Shown piece after piece: positions 61,801-63,816 of a stretch of 64,000 nt of DNA (positions within the stretch are counted from its first letter, which is position 1; each line of letters starts with the position of its first letter). Source of the stretch: Apostichopus japonicus (Eukaryota > Echinodermata > Holothuroidea > Aspidochirotida > Stichopodidae). Both the position numbers and the translations under genes were made by a program. Location: the NCBI RefSeq assembly GCF_037975245.1, contig NC_092576.1, positions 6,492,001-6,556,000 of the forward strand. The letters are read 5' to 3'. The notes under the pieces were generated by a model. The model worked only from the letters and a program-made list of their open reading frames with translations, searched no databases and was not told where the DNA came from.

Positions 61801-63816
61801 TTTCTATAAATAAACTCTTATATGAAGACTTCAGATATGAGGATAATAAACATGAGGATGTAATAAACTCTGGAAGCTCTCTGGGCTAATACTTAATACC
61901 AGTGGAACTGCATTTTGCAATGTTAGTCATTATACATAACAAAACAAATCTAATAGTGAATGAAACTTTTCTTCTTTTTGGGAATAACTTTTTTTTGGTC
62001 ATATATACATGGGAAGCACCTTAGAGAAATCTGTGTGTGACATACACACATAGGGAAGACTGTACGTGAATGACTAACTAAGTACTTCTACTACTGTACC
62101 TATCATAGAAAACAACATAACAATAAAAAGATTGTAAACTCTCGTTAACAGCAAAACATGTTGTCACAAAATGATCCCTGATATTGTTTTAAGTCACCTG
62201 GAATTATAAGTAGCTATGTACAACTACATGGCTCTATGAGGTGCAATTGTTCTCAAGTACCAGCAGTAGGTCTAACTGTAATAGCAATAAGTAAAAAGTG
62301 TAAGCAGTATAAAGCAAGCTAGTTTTATTTCTGTGTTACGTATCTTGCTCTACATATTAAGAATAGGGAATTGGGCCTAGACTTAAGTCATGGATCTAAT
62401 ACCGGTCTTGAACACTTGTAACAAAGTGACATTGAAATGGATCCCGATCCCAGCATGGAGGAAATTTTCACCCAGTCCAGCTTTAATAAAACTCATAATA
62501 AGCCATGATCTTAACTTATACATAGTACAAAGGCAGTCTACTAGTACTACTAATAATTTTTGTATAATAATAATAATACTAAATTGTATCTTATGCAGTC
62601 CAAATCTTTTCAAGAACAGGCCCCTTAGAATTATTACACAAGGACAAGAAGGCGTAGGCTAAGAACTAAAGGTTATAAGCCTTAGTCCATTATTAAAATT
62701 GGACTAAACTATGCAGGTATTCTAGTATTACTAAAACTAGGCTAGGGCCTACCTGTAGTAAAAACTTGTCGTAGTATATTACTTTAGTAAATACAAAAGT
62801 ACTAGGCCTATAGGCTAGCCTAGGCTTGTACTAGGAGTAATATTACTGCCCGCTATGCCCTCGAATTTTTAAATTTTAACTATTTAGTAGCAATCAGTAG
62901 TACCGTGACTTATCAACTCCCTGATTTTTCCATATTAACGCAAAAAAATGAAGGGAATCTATGCCGAATAGAAAGATTACGAAAAATACGAGACGTTGCA
63001 AATCTAGCACTAGCTACATCATAGTCGACATATAGCGCTAGGCTGCACGTTATAGGATACGGTGCTTTCGTGTATATGTGTATTATGTACGTTAGGATAC
63101 ATGTATTAGGGGCAACCAAAACCACATAGGAGCACCATTTTCGTTGACCCAAAAATCACACTTTTCGGGGGAGTTACAACTTTTCTGAAAAATATGAGTA
63201 AGATTCAAGCTTATATATTACAAAAATGCTATTTTTACGGTTGAAAGTTGTCTAAGACGCGAAAGTCACATAACGATAGACGTCGACTCGATTTGACTTA
63301 CCTTTATGTTTTTGCGTTGGTCGTCGATAAGAAAATGCACTGTTCTATTGGTAAAATCTTCGTTTCTTTCCGGAAATGATCGTATTTGAGTCTCTAAAGT
63401 ATCCTTTATCGAGCTACGATACTCGTAAACCCGAATGACATTGGGATGTTTGCGAATTTTACCGATTACATCCATACATGGAAGTAGCGAACCGAAGTCC
63501 GTAGAACCGGATTTGCGCGAAACAATTACTTCCGGGTCAAGTAGCTGTGCTCGAAAATTTGCTAGTAACGGTCATATATTGAGGTCAGACTCCCAACTGT
63601 TAATAGCATGCACATATATTAATAACTGTTCATGTCATCTGTTTCTTGGTTCTTAGGACAACTGTCCATTTGTGGTCAACAAACAGCAGACAGACACAGA
63701 TGCTGACGATGTCGGTGACGACTGCGATAACTGTCTCTCGGACTACAACCCTGACCAGCTGGACGCTGACGAGGACGGAGTGGGAGACGAGTGTGATACG
63801 GATGATGATGAAGATG
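7186..63816 (+). CDS. Giant mosaic LRR / FN3 / fibro-slime / cadherin / F5-8C / EGF / TSP3 protein (57 exons, 3' incomplete)
   Basis: The gene was assembled exon by exon from GT-AG boundaries. All 57 exons join in phase to give 2,291 codons without a stop. Approximate residues: signal peptide 1-18; LRRNT 65-90; about 37 LRRs 89-977; LRRCT 978-1039; FN3 1040-1140; fibro-slime 1141-1392; cadherin repeats 1393-1663; F5/8C 1670-1820; Cys-rich TNFR/GCC2-GCC3-like 1830-2000; EGF-like 2000-2180; TSP3 from 2180 to the window edge. All modules are extracellular; I see no internal transmembrane segment. Cadherin and TSP3 modules bind calcium, so calcium-dependent adhesion or matrix assembly is the expected role. 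In thrombospondins, EGF and TSP3 repeats are followed by a lectin-like C-terminal domain, which I predict downstream. It could instead be two adjacent genes, but uninterrupted phase and the absence of any internal start/stop or signal peptide argue for one. No gene name is recognised. Confidence 0.85.
7510..7765. repeat. G-rich minisatellite, about 27-bp unit
   Basis: Roughly ten imperfect copies of gggtctttgagggtggaggt in intron 1. Long open frames on both strands here are repeat artefacts. Confidence 0.9.
8526..8673 (+). CDS. Exon 2: LRR N-terminal cap (LRRNT)
   Basis: Residues 40-88. A Tyr/Asp/Gly-rich linker leads into a Cys cluster, [15 protein letters not shown], which fits the Cx2CxC...C pattern of an LRRNT cap. 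Phase 1 in, phase 2 out. The donor is duplicated 90 bp downstream, but read-through meets a stop at once. Confidence 0.85.
8671..8850 (+). repeat. Duplicated donor region after exon 2 (90-bp unit, 2 copies)
   Basis: cagtgtaagtaacaaacagg occurs at 8670 and 8760, and ataccagacgagag follows in both. The exon 2 splice donor is therefore copied. Confidence 0.85.
9573..9638 (+). CDS. Exon 3: first, degenerate LRR
   Basis: Residues 89-110, including [16 protein letters not shown]. The aliphatic spacing of an LRR is only partly kept. This is the first of the symmetrical 2-2 exons; donor AT|gtaagt. Confidence 0.75.
9965..10115. repeat. Low-complexity acaa/acag/acat stretch
   Basis: Tracts of (A)n, then acagacag, acatacat and aaacaaac. 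Confidence 0.85.
10288..10356 (+). CDS. Exon 4: LRR
   Basis: Residues 111-133. Contains [16 protein letters not shown], a clear end of an LRR (F-x-x-L-x-x-L-x-x-L). Phase 2-2; donor TT|gtgagt. Confidence 0.85.
10827..10892 (+). CDS. Exon 5: LRR
   Basis: Residues 134-155. Contains [16 protein letters not shown]. Phase 2-2. The 3' part of the exon recurs as three degraded copies in the next intron. Confidence 0.85.
10864..11056 (+). repeat. Exon 5 3' segment and three degraded copies in the intron
   Basis: ctgattgtaccagt of exon 5 (10868-10881) recurs at about 10935, 10977 and 11040. Copies are diverged around this core. Confidence 0.75.
11288..11365 (+). CDS. Exon 6: LRR
   Basis: Residues 156-181. 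Starts [17 protein letters not shown], a classical LxLxxNxI opening. Phase 2-2. Confidence 0.88.
11737..11805 (+). CDS. Exon 7: LRR
   Basis: Residues 182-204. Contains [18 protein letters not shown]. Phase 2-2; donor CT|gtgagt. Confidence 0.87.
12579..12945. mobile_element. MITE-like element with ggcgtaggaa ends
   Basis: Left end contains ggcgtaggaacc; right end, reversed, contains cagtggcgtaggaagg. Poly-G tracts blur both borders, so no target duplication could be read. Ends resemble the MITE at 32419. Confidence 0.5.
12968..13023 (+). repeat. Relic duplicate of the exon 8 acceptor region
   Basis: Resembles 13150-13205 over about 55 bp, including tctttata, the AG (13011-13012) and the first exon bases (tggtttaagca against tggcttgagca). 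Confidence 0.75.
13196..13342 (+). CDS. Exon 8: two LRRs
   Basis: Residues 205-253, 147 bp. Carries two repeats, [20 protein letters not shown] and then [19 protein letters not shown]. Double length suggests loss of an intron or fusion of two 2-2 exons. A relic of its acceptor and first bases lies about 180 bp upstream. Confidence 0.9.
13498..13569 (+). CDS. Exon 9: LRR
   Basis: Residues 254-277. [20 protein letters not shown] is a textbook 24-residue LRR in a 72-bp exon. Phase 2-2. Confidence 0.92.
14086..14157 (+). CDS. Exon 10: LRR
   Basis: Residues 278-301. [20 protein letters not shown]; 72 bp, phase 2-2. Confidence 0.92.
15183..15254 (+). CDS. Exon 11: LRR
   Basis: Residues 302-325. 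[20 protein letters not shown]; 72 bp, phase 2-2. Confidence 0.92.
15530..15693. mobile_element. Foldback (hairpin) element
   Basis: Arms of about 75 bp (15530-15606 and 15620-15693) are inverted copies with few mismatches, around a 13-base loop rich in CG. Typical of foldback MITEs; target duplication not resolved. Confidence 0.8.
16109..16973. mobile_element. TIR element with 10-bp target duplication (Mutator-like?)
   Basis: A perfect 10-bp direct repeat, ccctagattg, flanks it (16099-16108 and 16974-16983). Ends share inverted actaaaacgaatgac. TSD length suggests a Mutator-type element. No transposase; a SINE and a cgaatgacag minisatellite (16155-16235) lie inside. Confidence 0.75.
16258..16505 (-). 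mobile_element. tRNA-derived SINE, family 2, copy A
   Basis: On the minus strand a B-box-like GGTTCGATTCCCCG lies near the head, the body includes a segment matching the copy at 39088-39325 (gcaagctgaccgaag), and the tail is (catacata)n. Confidence 0.7.
17097..17183 (+). CDS. Exon 12: LRR (long variant)
   Basis: Residues 326-354. [18 protein letters not shown], 29 residues instead of 24. Phase 2-2. Confidence 0.85.
17256..17325. repeat. Two adjacent perfect palindromes
   Basis: 17256-17297 is a perfect 42-bp palindrome (arm gaaggaaaaagtaattatata); 17298-17325 is a perfect 28-bp palindrome. Both lie in intron 12. Confidence 0.95.
17526..17603 (+). CDS. Exon 13: LRR
   Basis: Residues 355-380. 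[20 protein letters not shown]. Phase 2-2. Its donor region recurs 76 bp downstream. Confidence 0.9.
17591..17690 (+). repeat. Duplicated exon 13 end and donor
   Basis: gttaagatatctgtgagtatg at 17592 recurs as gttaaggtatctgtgagtatg at 17668, 76 bp away. Confidence 0.85.
17940..18074 (+). CDS. Exon 14: two LRRs
   Basis: Residues 381-425. [12 protein letters not shown] followed by a second, irregular repeat [21 protein letters not shown]. Phase 2-2. Confidence 0.88.
18967..19116 (+). CDS. Exon 15: two LRRs
   Basis: Residues 426-475. [20 protein letters not shown] then [18 protein letters not shown]. Acceptor aaaag|g is in a weak tract; the phase fits. An alternative AG ten bases inside would break phase. 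Confidence 0.87.
19751..19828 (+). CDS. Exon 16: LRR
   Basis: Residues 476-501. [20 protein letters not shown]. Phase 2-2. Confidence 0.9.
20536..20673 (+). CDS. Exon 17: two LRRs
   Basis: Residues 502-547. [20 protein letters not shown] then [18 protein letters not shown]. Phase 2-2. Donor copied 147 bp downstream, but the extension starts with a stop. Confidence 0.92.
20671..20980 (+). repeat. Tandem duplication of exon 17 donor region (about 147 bp)
   Basis: tatgtgagtacaacagttgg occurs at 20671 and 20818. A later part, caaatcaatattttataaat, is also present twice. Confidence 0.88.
21512..21655 (+). CDS. Exon 18: two LRRs
   Basis: Residues 548-595. [20 protein letters not shown] then [18 protein letters not shown]; exactly 2 x 72 bp. 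Phase 2-2. Confidence 0.93.
21924..22087. repeat. Long TA microsatellite
   Basis: About 160 bp of (TA)n with rare GATA interruptions, in intron 18. Confidence 0.97.
22807..23022 (+). CDS. Exon 19: three LRRs
   Basis: Residues 596-667; 216 bp is exactly 3 x 72. Repeats begin [25 protein letters not shown] and [16 protein letters not shown]. This is the largest fused LRR exon of the gene. Phase 2-2. Confidence 0.93.
23298..23369 (+). CDS. Exon 20: LRR
   Basis: Residues 668-691. [20 protein letters not shown]; 72 bp, phase 2-2. Confidence 0.93.
23708..23776 (+). CDS. Exon 21: LRR
   Basis: Residues 692-714. [20 protein letters not shown]; phase 2-2; donor CT|gtgagt. Confidence 0.92.
23885..24290. 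repeat. Minisatellite gaatacatagagaaa
   Basis: About 400 bp of variable 13-15-bp units in intron 21. The minus-strand open frames are artefacts. Confidence 0.93.
25273..25350 (+). CDS. Exon 22: LRR
   Basis: Residues 715-740. [20 protein letters not shown]. Phase 2-2. The exon's 3' part plus donor is triplicated (95-bp period) in the following intron. Confidence 0.9.
25290..25560 (+). repeat. Exon 22 3' end plus donor, three tandem copies (95 bp)
   Basis: ccgtactccttctacacc and the gtaagtacaaaac donor region recur. Donors align at 25351 and 25446; the third copy has gttagt (25541). Confidence 0.9.
26373..26441 (+). CDS. Exon 23: LRR
   Basis: Residues 741-763. [19 protein letters not shown]; opening Asn replaced. 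Phase 2-2. Confidence 0.88.
27244..27315 (+). CDS. Exon 24: LRR
   Basis: Residues 764-787. [20 protein letters not shown]; 72 bp, phase 2-2. Confidence 0.92.
27492..27563 (+). CDS. Exon 25: LRR
   Basis: Residues 788-811. [20 protein letters not shown]; 72 bp, phase 2-2. Confidence 0.92.
28566..28634 (+). CDS. Exon 26: LRR
   Basis: Residues 812-834. [20 protein letters not shown]; phase 2-2. A second AG nine bases inside (tacag) is also in phase and would remove three residues. Confidence 0.9.
28774..28914 (+). CDS. Exon 27: two LRRs
   Basis: Residues 835-881. [19 protein letters not shown] then [20 protein letters not shown]. Phase 2-2. Confidence 0.92.
29546..29617 (+). CDS. Exon 28: LRR
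   Basis: Residues 882-905. [20 protein letters not shown]; 72 bp, phase 2-2; consensus LRR. Confidence 0.93.
29838..30420 (+). repeat. Tandem repeat, four copies of about 140-180 bp
   Basis: gctgctgtaatatattcaat-like blocks start near 29850, 29995, 30130 and 30311, each followed by ctgccctctt and ttgtaccacggttat. Confidence 0.85.
30580..30651 (+). CDS. Exon 29: LRR
   Basis: Residues 906-929. [20 protein letters not shown]; 72 bp, phase 2-2. Confidence 0.93.
31241..31320 (+). mobile_element. Retroposon 3' tail with ATT repeats
   Basis: tgtaaagcgctttgagacc...aaagcgctatataaa followed by attatttattatta resembles the conserved 3' tail of many LINE/SINE families in aquatic animals. Only the tail is recognisable. 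Confidence 0.55.
31705..31770 (+). CDS. Exon 30: LRR
   Basis: Residues 930-951. [20 protein letters not shown]; 66 bp, phase 2-2. Confidence 0.9.
32311..32388 (+). CDS. Exon 31: last LRR
   Basis: Residues 952-977. [20 protein letters not shown]. Phase 2-2. A MITE sits 30 bp beyond its donor. Confidence 0.92.
32419..32783. mobile_element. hAT-like MITE with 8-bp target duplication
   Basis: Flanked by ctcttatg at 32411-32418 and 32784-32791. Termini are inverted: cataggcgtagg and cctacgcctatg. Inside are three copies of an 84-bp unit with gaaaaattctcagcatat. Confidence 0.88.
33723..33907 (+). CDS. Exon 32: LRR C-terminal cap (LRRCT)
   Basis: Residues 978-1039. [20 protein letters not shown] is a clear LRRCT start (N-P/x-x-x-C-x-C-W-L); later Cys residues in GGECHTP and FRC complete the cap. 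Phase 2 in, phase 1 out, closing the LRR cassette. Confidence 0.93.
34085..34320 (-). mobile_element. Retroposon tail, reverse orientation
   Basis: (ttatta)n followed by cacctgtacttatagagcgc and caatgcgctga is a diverged, inverted counterpart of the tail at 31241. The 5' part is not delimited. Confidence 0.5.
34725..34833 (+). CDS. Exon 33: FN3-like domain, first part
   Basis: Residues 1040-1075. [18 protein letters not shown] carries the Leu...W-x-x-P of a fibronectin type III A/B strand. Phase 1 to 2. Confidence 0.85.
35021..35214 (+). CDS. Exon 34: FN3-like domain, second part
   Basis: Residues 1076-1140. [31 protein letters not shown] and the closing TTIEAP fit FN3 strands C to G (Y-x-V, L...Y-x-x-x-V, T-x-x-AP). 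Several N-x-S/T sites. An extra donor at 35362 is in phase with an open frame. Confidence 0.87.
35185..35380 (+). repeat. Duplicated exon 34 end and donor (147 bp apart)
   Basis: agaagcaccaggtatgttga at 35205 recurs at 35352. The second donor starts at 35362; see findings. Confidence 0.88.
35490..35890 (+). repeat. Degenerate G-rich repeat
   Basis: Irregular tagggctggtggtaggg units over 400 bp in intron 34. Not an ordered telomere repeat. Confidence 0.75.
36163..36229 (+). CDS. Exon 35: linker / start of fibro-slime domain
   Basis: Residues 1141-1162. [20 protein letters not shown]: starts the strand that precedes fibro-slime/PA14-like folds. Phase 1 to 2, joining FN3 to the next domain. 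Confidence 0.8.
36381..36599 (+). CDS. Exon 36: fibro-slime domain, N-terminal part
   Basis: Residues 1163-1235. [20 protein letters not shown] matches the F-x-x-W-[YF]-x-D-x-P-x-x-N element of fibro-slime domains. Phase 2-2. A TA microsatellite begins inside the donor (gtatatat). Confidence 0.87.
36600..37190 (+). repeat. TA microsatellite then about three copies of a 140-bp repeat
   Basis: (TA)n at 36600-36641. Then gggataatacat...ctcaagctcagtcagtataag blocks near 36840, 36963 and 37087. The unit start weakly resembles the end of exon 36 (cagagtgggataacacatc). Confidence 0.8.
37237..37326 (+). CDS. Exon 37: fibro-slime domain, core FPLDG motif
   Basis: Residues 1236-1265. YFPLDGLGF followed by HNLG matches the FFPLDG-x-GF...HNF core of fibro-slime domains. 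Phase 2-2. Confidence 0.88.
37640..37800. repeat. gttagtgatagt microsatellite
   Basis: Alternating 6/12-bp units agtgat and gttagtgatagt. Confidence 0.95.
38057..38229 (+). CDS. Exon 38: fibro-slime domain, W-F-x-V-N strand
   Basis: Residues 1266-1323. [20 protein letters not shown] aligns with the GDDD-x-WVFIN-x-KL-x-x-D strand; the acidic DDD is replaced by GEE, so metal binding may be altered. VHGVS...CKTISL follows as expected. Phase 2 to 1. Confidence 0.87.
38806..38903 (+). CDS. Exon 39: fibro-slime domain, linker before C-terminal strands
   Basis: Residues 1324-1356. [20 protein letters not shown]. The donor is ambiguous: CAG|gtttat (end 38885) or TAT|gtgaga (end 38903), both phase 0. 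I prefer the second, better consensus, because VYANFY supplies the strand before L-G-D-S-Y-R-F-D. Confidence 0.7.
39088..39325 (-). mobile_element. tRNA-derived SINE, family 2, copy B
   Basis: Minus-strand head at 39318-39253 begins GGAGTGTTAGCTCAGTGG (A box) and includes AAGTTCGAGTC (B box). The body matches copy A and the tail is (atacatac)n. Confidence 0.8.
39845..40594 (+). repeat. Tandem array of about 100-bp units ending in a MITE terminus
   Basis: About eight copies of gttaggaactgtttgtactg...gcatgatatg. The array ends at aaattgtcccaacaggctg (40576-40594), the right end of the MITE at 53448-53655, whose interior contains a single unit. Confidence 0.88.
40670..40904 (+). CDS. Exon 40: end of fibro-slime domain and start of cadherin repeat 1
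   Basis: Residues 1357-1434. [15 protein letters not shown]...CSS matches the Y-x-F-D-[VF]-F-x-x-ERx...S end of fibro-slime domains. The second half, [20 protein letters not shown] and YNVTITSGN, has a cadherin-like beta pattern. Phase 0 to 1. Confidence 0.87.
40921..41725. repeat. tagatagacacatagt minisatellite
   Basis: About 800 bp of degenerate 16-20-bp units in intron 40. Confidence 0.93.
41903..42046 (+). CDS. Exon 41: cadherin repeat 1, middle
   Basis: Residues 1435-1482. [17 protein letters not shown] continues the S-G-N-x-x-x-x-F-x-I strand; then a Thr/Glu/Pro-rich loop longer than usual for a cadherin repeat. Donor A|gtaggt. Phase 1-1. Confidence 0.78.
42517..42686 (+). CDS. Exon 42: cadherin repeat 1, C-terminal strands
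   Basis: Residues 1483-1539. [19 protein letters not shown] and [15 protein letters not shown]...GVLTVQ: the LDxExxxxYxLxVxAxD...V pattern of a cadherin repeat end. Phase 1 to 0. Confidence 0.9.
42640..43600 (+). repeat. Exon 42 end plus donor, about seven copies (about 145 bp)
   Basis: ttcacctcccatgagtggtg...gtgcaggtgagtttgtt is repeated. Donor gtgagt is intact in copies near 42687, 43116, 43254 and 43412; others have ggttagt. Extensions hit stops. Confidence 0.92.
43858..44027 (+). CDS. Exon 43: cadherin linker DxNDxxP and start of repeat 2
   Basis: Residues 1540-1595. [11 protein letters not shown] is the calcium-binding DxNDxxP linker; [17 protein letters not shown] is the A-x-D-x-D-x-G-x-N motif of repeat 2. 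Phase 0 to 2. Confidence 0.93.
44178..44395 (+). CDS. Exon 44: cadherin repeat 2, C-terminal part, and linker
   Basis: Residues 1596-1668. [20 protein letters not shown] closes the cadherin repeat (AxDxGxP). A linker, [20 protein letters not shown], follows. Phase 2 to 1. The 3' 90 bp and donor are repeated four more times downstream. Confidence 0.9.
44306..45035 (+). repeat. Exon 44 3' 90 bp plus donor, five tandem copies
   Basis: Blocks from gaaatact...gaacaagac to gagtacagtaagt at 44306, 44460, 44623, 44778 and 44938, separated by G-rich spacers. Most copies keep the coding sequence and donor almost intact. Confidence 0.93.
45855..45995 (+). CDS. Exon 45: F5/8C (discoidin) domain, N-terminal part
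   Basis: Residues 1669-1715. [20 protein letters not shown] is the standard F5/8C opening (C-x-x-x-LGMExGxIxDxQIxAS). Phase 1-1. Confidence 0.95.
46290..46350 (-). mobile_element. Possible retroelement fragment
   Basis: On the minus strand, ctgaagaagatcatgctagg then atcgaaacgcag resembles a phrase common near ends of Penelope-like and related retroelements. Short and uncertain. Confidence 0.25.
46763..46950 (+). CDS. Exon 46: F5/8C domain, middle
   Basis: Residues 1716-1778. [28 protein letters not shown] and [20 protein letters not shown] are the conserved core strands. Phase 1 to 0. Confidence 0.95.
47343..47496 (+). CDS. Exon 47: F5/8C domain, C-terminal part
   Basis: Residues 1779-1829. 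[23 protein letters not shown] and LRVEVLGC complete the domain (VFxGNxD...RxIRIxPxxWxxxIxLRxExLGC). Phase 0 to 1. Confidence 0.95.
47530..47995. repeat. gggcatgggaagat minisatellite with 84-bp higher-order unit
   Basis: Six or so basic units form an 84-bp period (gggcatgcaaggag at about 47628, 47800 and 47882). Three overlapping minus-strand open frames are artefacts. Confidence 0.93.
48141..48304 (+). CDS. Exon 48: cysteine-rich region, part 1
   Basis: Residues 1830-1884. [20 protein letters not shown], then RCEDDPDNC and ECSLCPDGW. Ten-cysteine pattern like the ephrin-receptor/GCC2-GCC3 or TNFR-type modules often found after F5/8C or before EGF. Phase 1 to 0. Confidence 0.87.
49369..50010 (+). 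mobile_element. tRNA-derived SINE, family 1, split by a MITE
   Basis: Head GGTGCTGTGTCTGAGTGG and B box ATGGTTCGATACCC. The SINE is continuous with the copy at 1985-2247 if 49518-49889 and one target duplicate are removed. Confidence 0.85.
49518..49889. mobile_element. hAT-like MITE inserted in the SINE
   Basis: Termini cagtggcg and cgccactg; 8-bp target duplication ctgaaatg at 49510-49517 and 49890-49897. The uninterrupted SINE at 1985 has this site once. Confidence 0.93.
50210..50272 (+). CDS. Exon 49: cysteine-rich region, part 2
   Basis: Residues 1885-1905. [20 protein letters not shown], a 63-bp exon in phase 0-0. Continues the disulfide-rich region. Confidence 0.83.
50455..50552. repeat. 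TA microsatellite
   Basis: Two (TA)n blocks with a short spacer in intron 49. Confidence 0.95.
50815..50935. repeat. GTACTGTACA minisatellite, small array
   Basis: Units such as tacagtacaatac; same family as the 51620-52250 array in the next intron. Confidence 0.9.
51499..51601 (+). CDS. Exon 50: cysteine-rich GCC2/GCC3-like repeat
   Basis: Residues 1906-1939. [20 protein letters not shown] followed by SKGTTS: C-x-PGxxC-x-x-G-x-x-x-x-CPAGYY is typical of GCC2/GCC3 repeats. Phase 0 to 1. Confidence 0.9.
51620..52250. repeat. GTACAGTACAATACC minisatellite with inverted halves
   Basis: Starts about 20 bp after the exon 50 donor. Units to the left of about 51725 are the reverse complement of those to the right. 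The translated 240-residue open frame is an artefact. Confidence 0.95.
53126..53305 (+). CDS. Exon 51: cysteine-rich GCC2/GCC3-like repeats
   Basis: Residues 1940-1999. [20 protein letters not shown] and [18 protein letters not shown]: two further CxPGxYxxxxGxxxC modules. Phase 1-1. Confidence 0.9.
53290..53440 (+). repeat. Duplicated exon 51 end and donor (94 bp apart)
   Basis: gcagattgtaagtagacttt occurs at 53299 and 53393, both followed by ataattatgaatattcat. The second copy is interrupted by a MITE. Confidence 0.9.
53448..53655. mobile_element. 208-bp MITE
   Basis: Termini cacccagttgggacaattt and, inverted, cagccagttgggacaattt. Flanked by taggcca at 53441-53447 and 53656-53662. It splits the duplicated intron segment, whose uninterrupted form lies at about 53350. 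Confidence 0.85.
54398..54534 (+). CDS. Exon 52: EGF-like repeat 1
   Basis: Residues 2000-2045. [31 protein letters not shown], then DINE; the phrase order matches the first EGF repeat of thrombospondins. Phase 1 to 0. Confidence 0.92.
54535..55419 (+). other. Intron 52, nothing recognised
   Basis: AT-rich, no repeat array or element recognised; typical of several introns here (e.g. 18075-18966, 19117-19750, 26442-27243, 27564-28565, 28915-29545, 32792-33722). Confidence 0.6.
55420..55560 (+). CDS. Exon 53: EGF-like repeat 2
   Basis: Residues 2046-2092. [40 protein letters not shown]: close to thrombospondin EGF repeats with the CPxGYxGN phrase. Phase 0-0. Confidence 0.92.
56022..56096 (+). 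CDS. Exon 54: EGF-like repeat 3, first half
   Basis: Residues 2093-2117. [20 protein letters not shown]: calcium-binding EGF start (D-x-DEC...NGGCD). Donor gtacgt. Phase 0-0. Confidence 0.9.
56712..56861 (+). CDS. Exon 55: EGF-like repeats 3 (end) and 4
   Basis: Residues 2118-2167. [20 protein letters not shown] ends repeat 3; [20 protein letters not shown] is repeat 4. Wording is close to COMP/thrombospondin EGF repeats. Phase 0-0. Confidence 0.93.
56984..57196 (+). CDS. Exon 56: EGF end and first TSP type 3 repeats
   Basis: Residues 2168-2238. [38 protein letters not shown] and [14 protein letters not shown] reproduce the thrombospondin EGF-to-TSP3 transition. Aspartate-rich DxDxDG loops bind calcium. 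Phase 0-0. The donor is the seed of a 72-bp tandem array. Confidence 0.95.
57176..58565 (+). repeat. 72-bp satellite seeded by the exon 56 donor, about 20 copies
   Basis: gatggcatatatgacacagt and ttgtaagttagtagacatg of the exon 56/intron junction repeat at a regular 72-bp period. Because 72 is a multiple of three, a 438-codon open frame appears on the minus strand; it is not a gene. Confidence 0.95.
58678..58748 (+). tRNA. tRNA-like sequence (pseudogene or SINE head)
   Basis: 71 bases fold into a cloverleaf: acceptor GTGTCCA/TGGAGGC, anticodon stem TCCGC/GCGGG with loop ATATAAA (anticodon ATA, which would read a Tyr codon), T loop TTCGAAT. One mismatch in the acceptor and one in the T stem, plus a weak D stem, argue against a working tRNA. 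Confidence 0.45.
58798..58870. repeat. TA microsatellite
   Basis: (TA)n with a few interruptions in the last intron. Confidence 0.95.
60879..61320 (-). pseudogene. Broken Ty1/Copia-type retrotransposon gag
   Basis: Minus strand. An N-terminal block (about 61293-61200; [12 protein letters not shown]) has the L/M-x-G-x-N-x-x-x-W signature of Copia gag, and a later block (about 61075-60879) ends with [11 protein letters not shown], also typical. The blocks lie in different frames, and the second has stops at 61064-61066 and 61013-61015. No protease, integrase or RT seen nearby; no LTRs identified. Confidence 0.75.
61321..63180. other. Last-intron DNA without recognised genes
   Basis: AT-rich. 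A near-palindromic cluster of ctaggcct-like words occurs at about 62790-62830. No exon with a credible domain found on either strand. Confidence 0.45.
63302..63475 (-). CDS. Candidate first coding exon of a nested antisense gene
   Basis: A 58-codon frame ([20 protein letters not shown] at the start) ends exactly at a strong donor, AAG|gtaagt. The region upstream of the ATG is CpG-richer and has an ETS-type site. No family recognised and no further exons found. It may be a chance frame or part of a transposable element. Confidence 0.35.
63528..63536 (-). promoter_or_regulatory. ETS-type site
   Basis: CCCGGAAGT on the minus strand, about 53 bp upstream of the ATG at 63475. Confidence 0.25.
63657..63816 (+). 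CDS. Exon 57: TSP type 3 repeats (last exon in window)
   Basis: Residues 2239-2291. [38 protein letters not shown] and [11 protein letters not shown] are TSP3 repeats. Donor G|gtaggt, phase 1. More TSP3 repeats must lie past the window. Confidence 0.95.

Larger units (their letters stand above)
58904..63603. mobile_element. 4.7-kb unit bounded by inverted repeats and TTAA
   Basis: TTAACAGTTGGAAGTCTGAC (58904) is matched in reverse at 63603 with two differences in about 23 bases. TTAA at both ends could be a target duplication. Contents: a Copia-type gag remnant and a minus-strand exon candidate. No transposase recognised. Confidence 0.5.
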
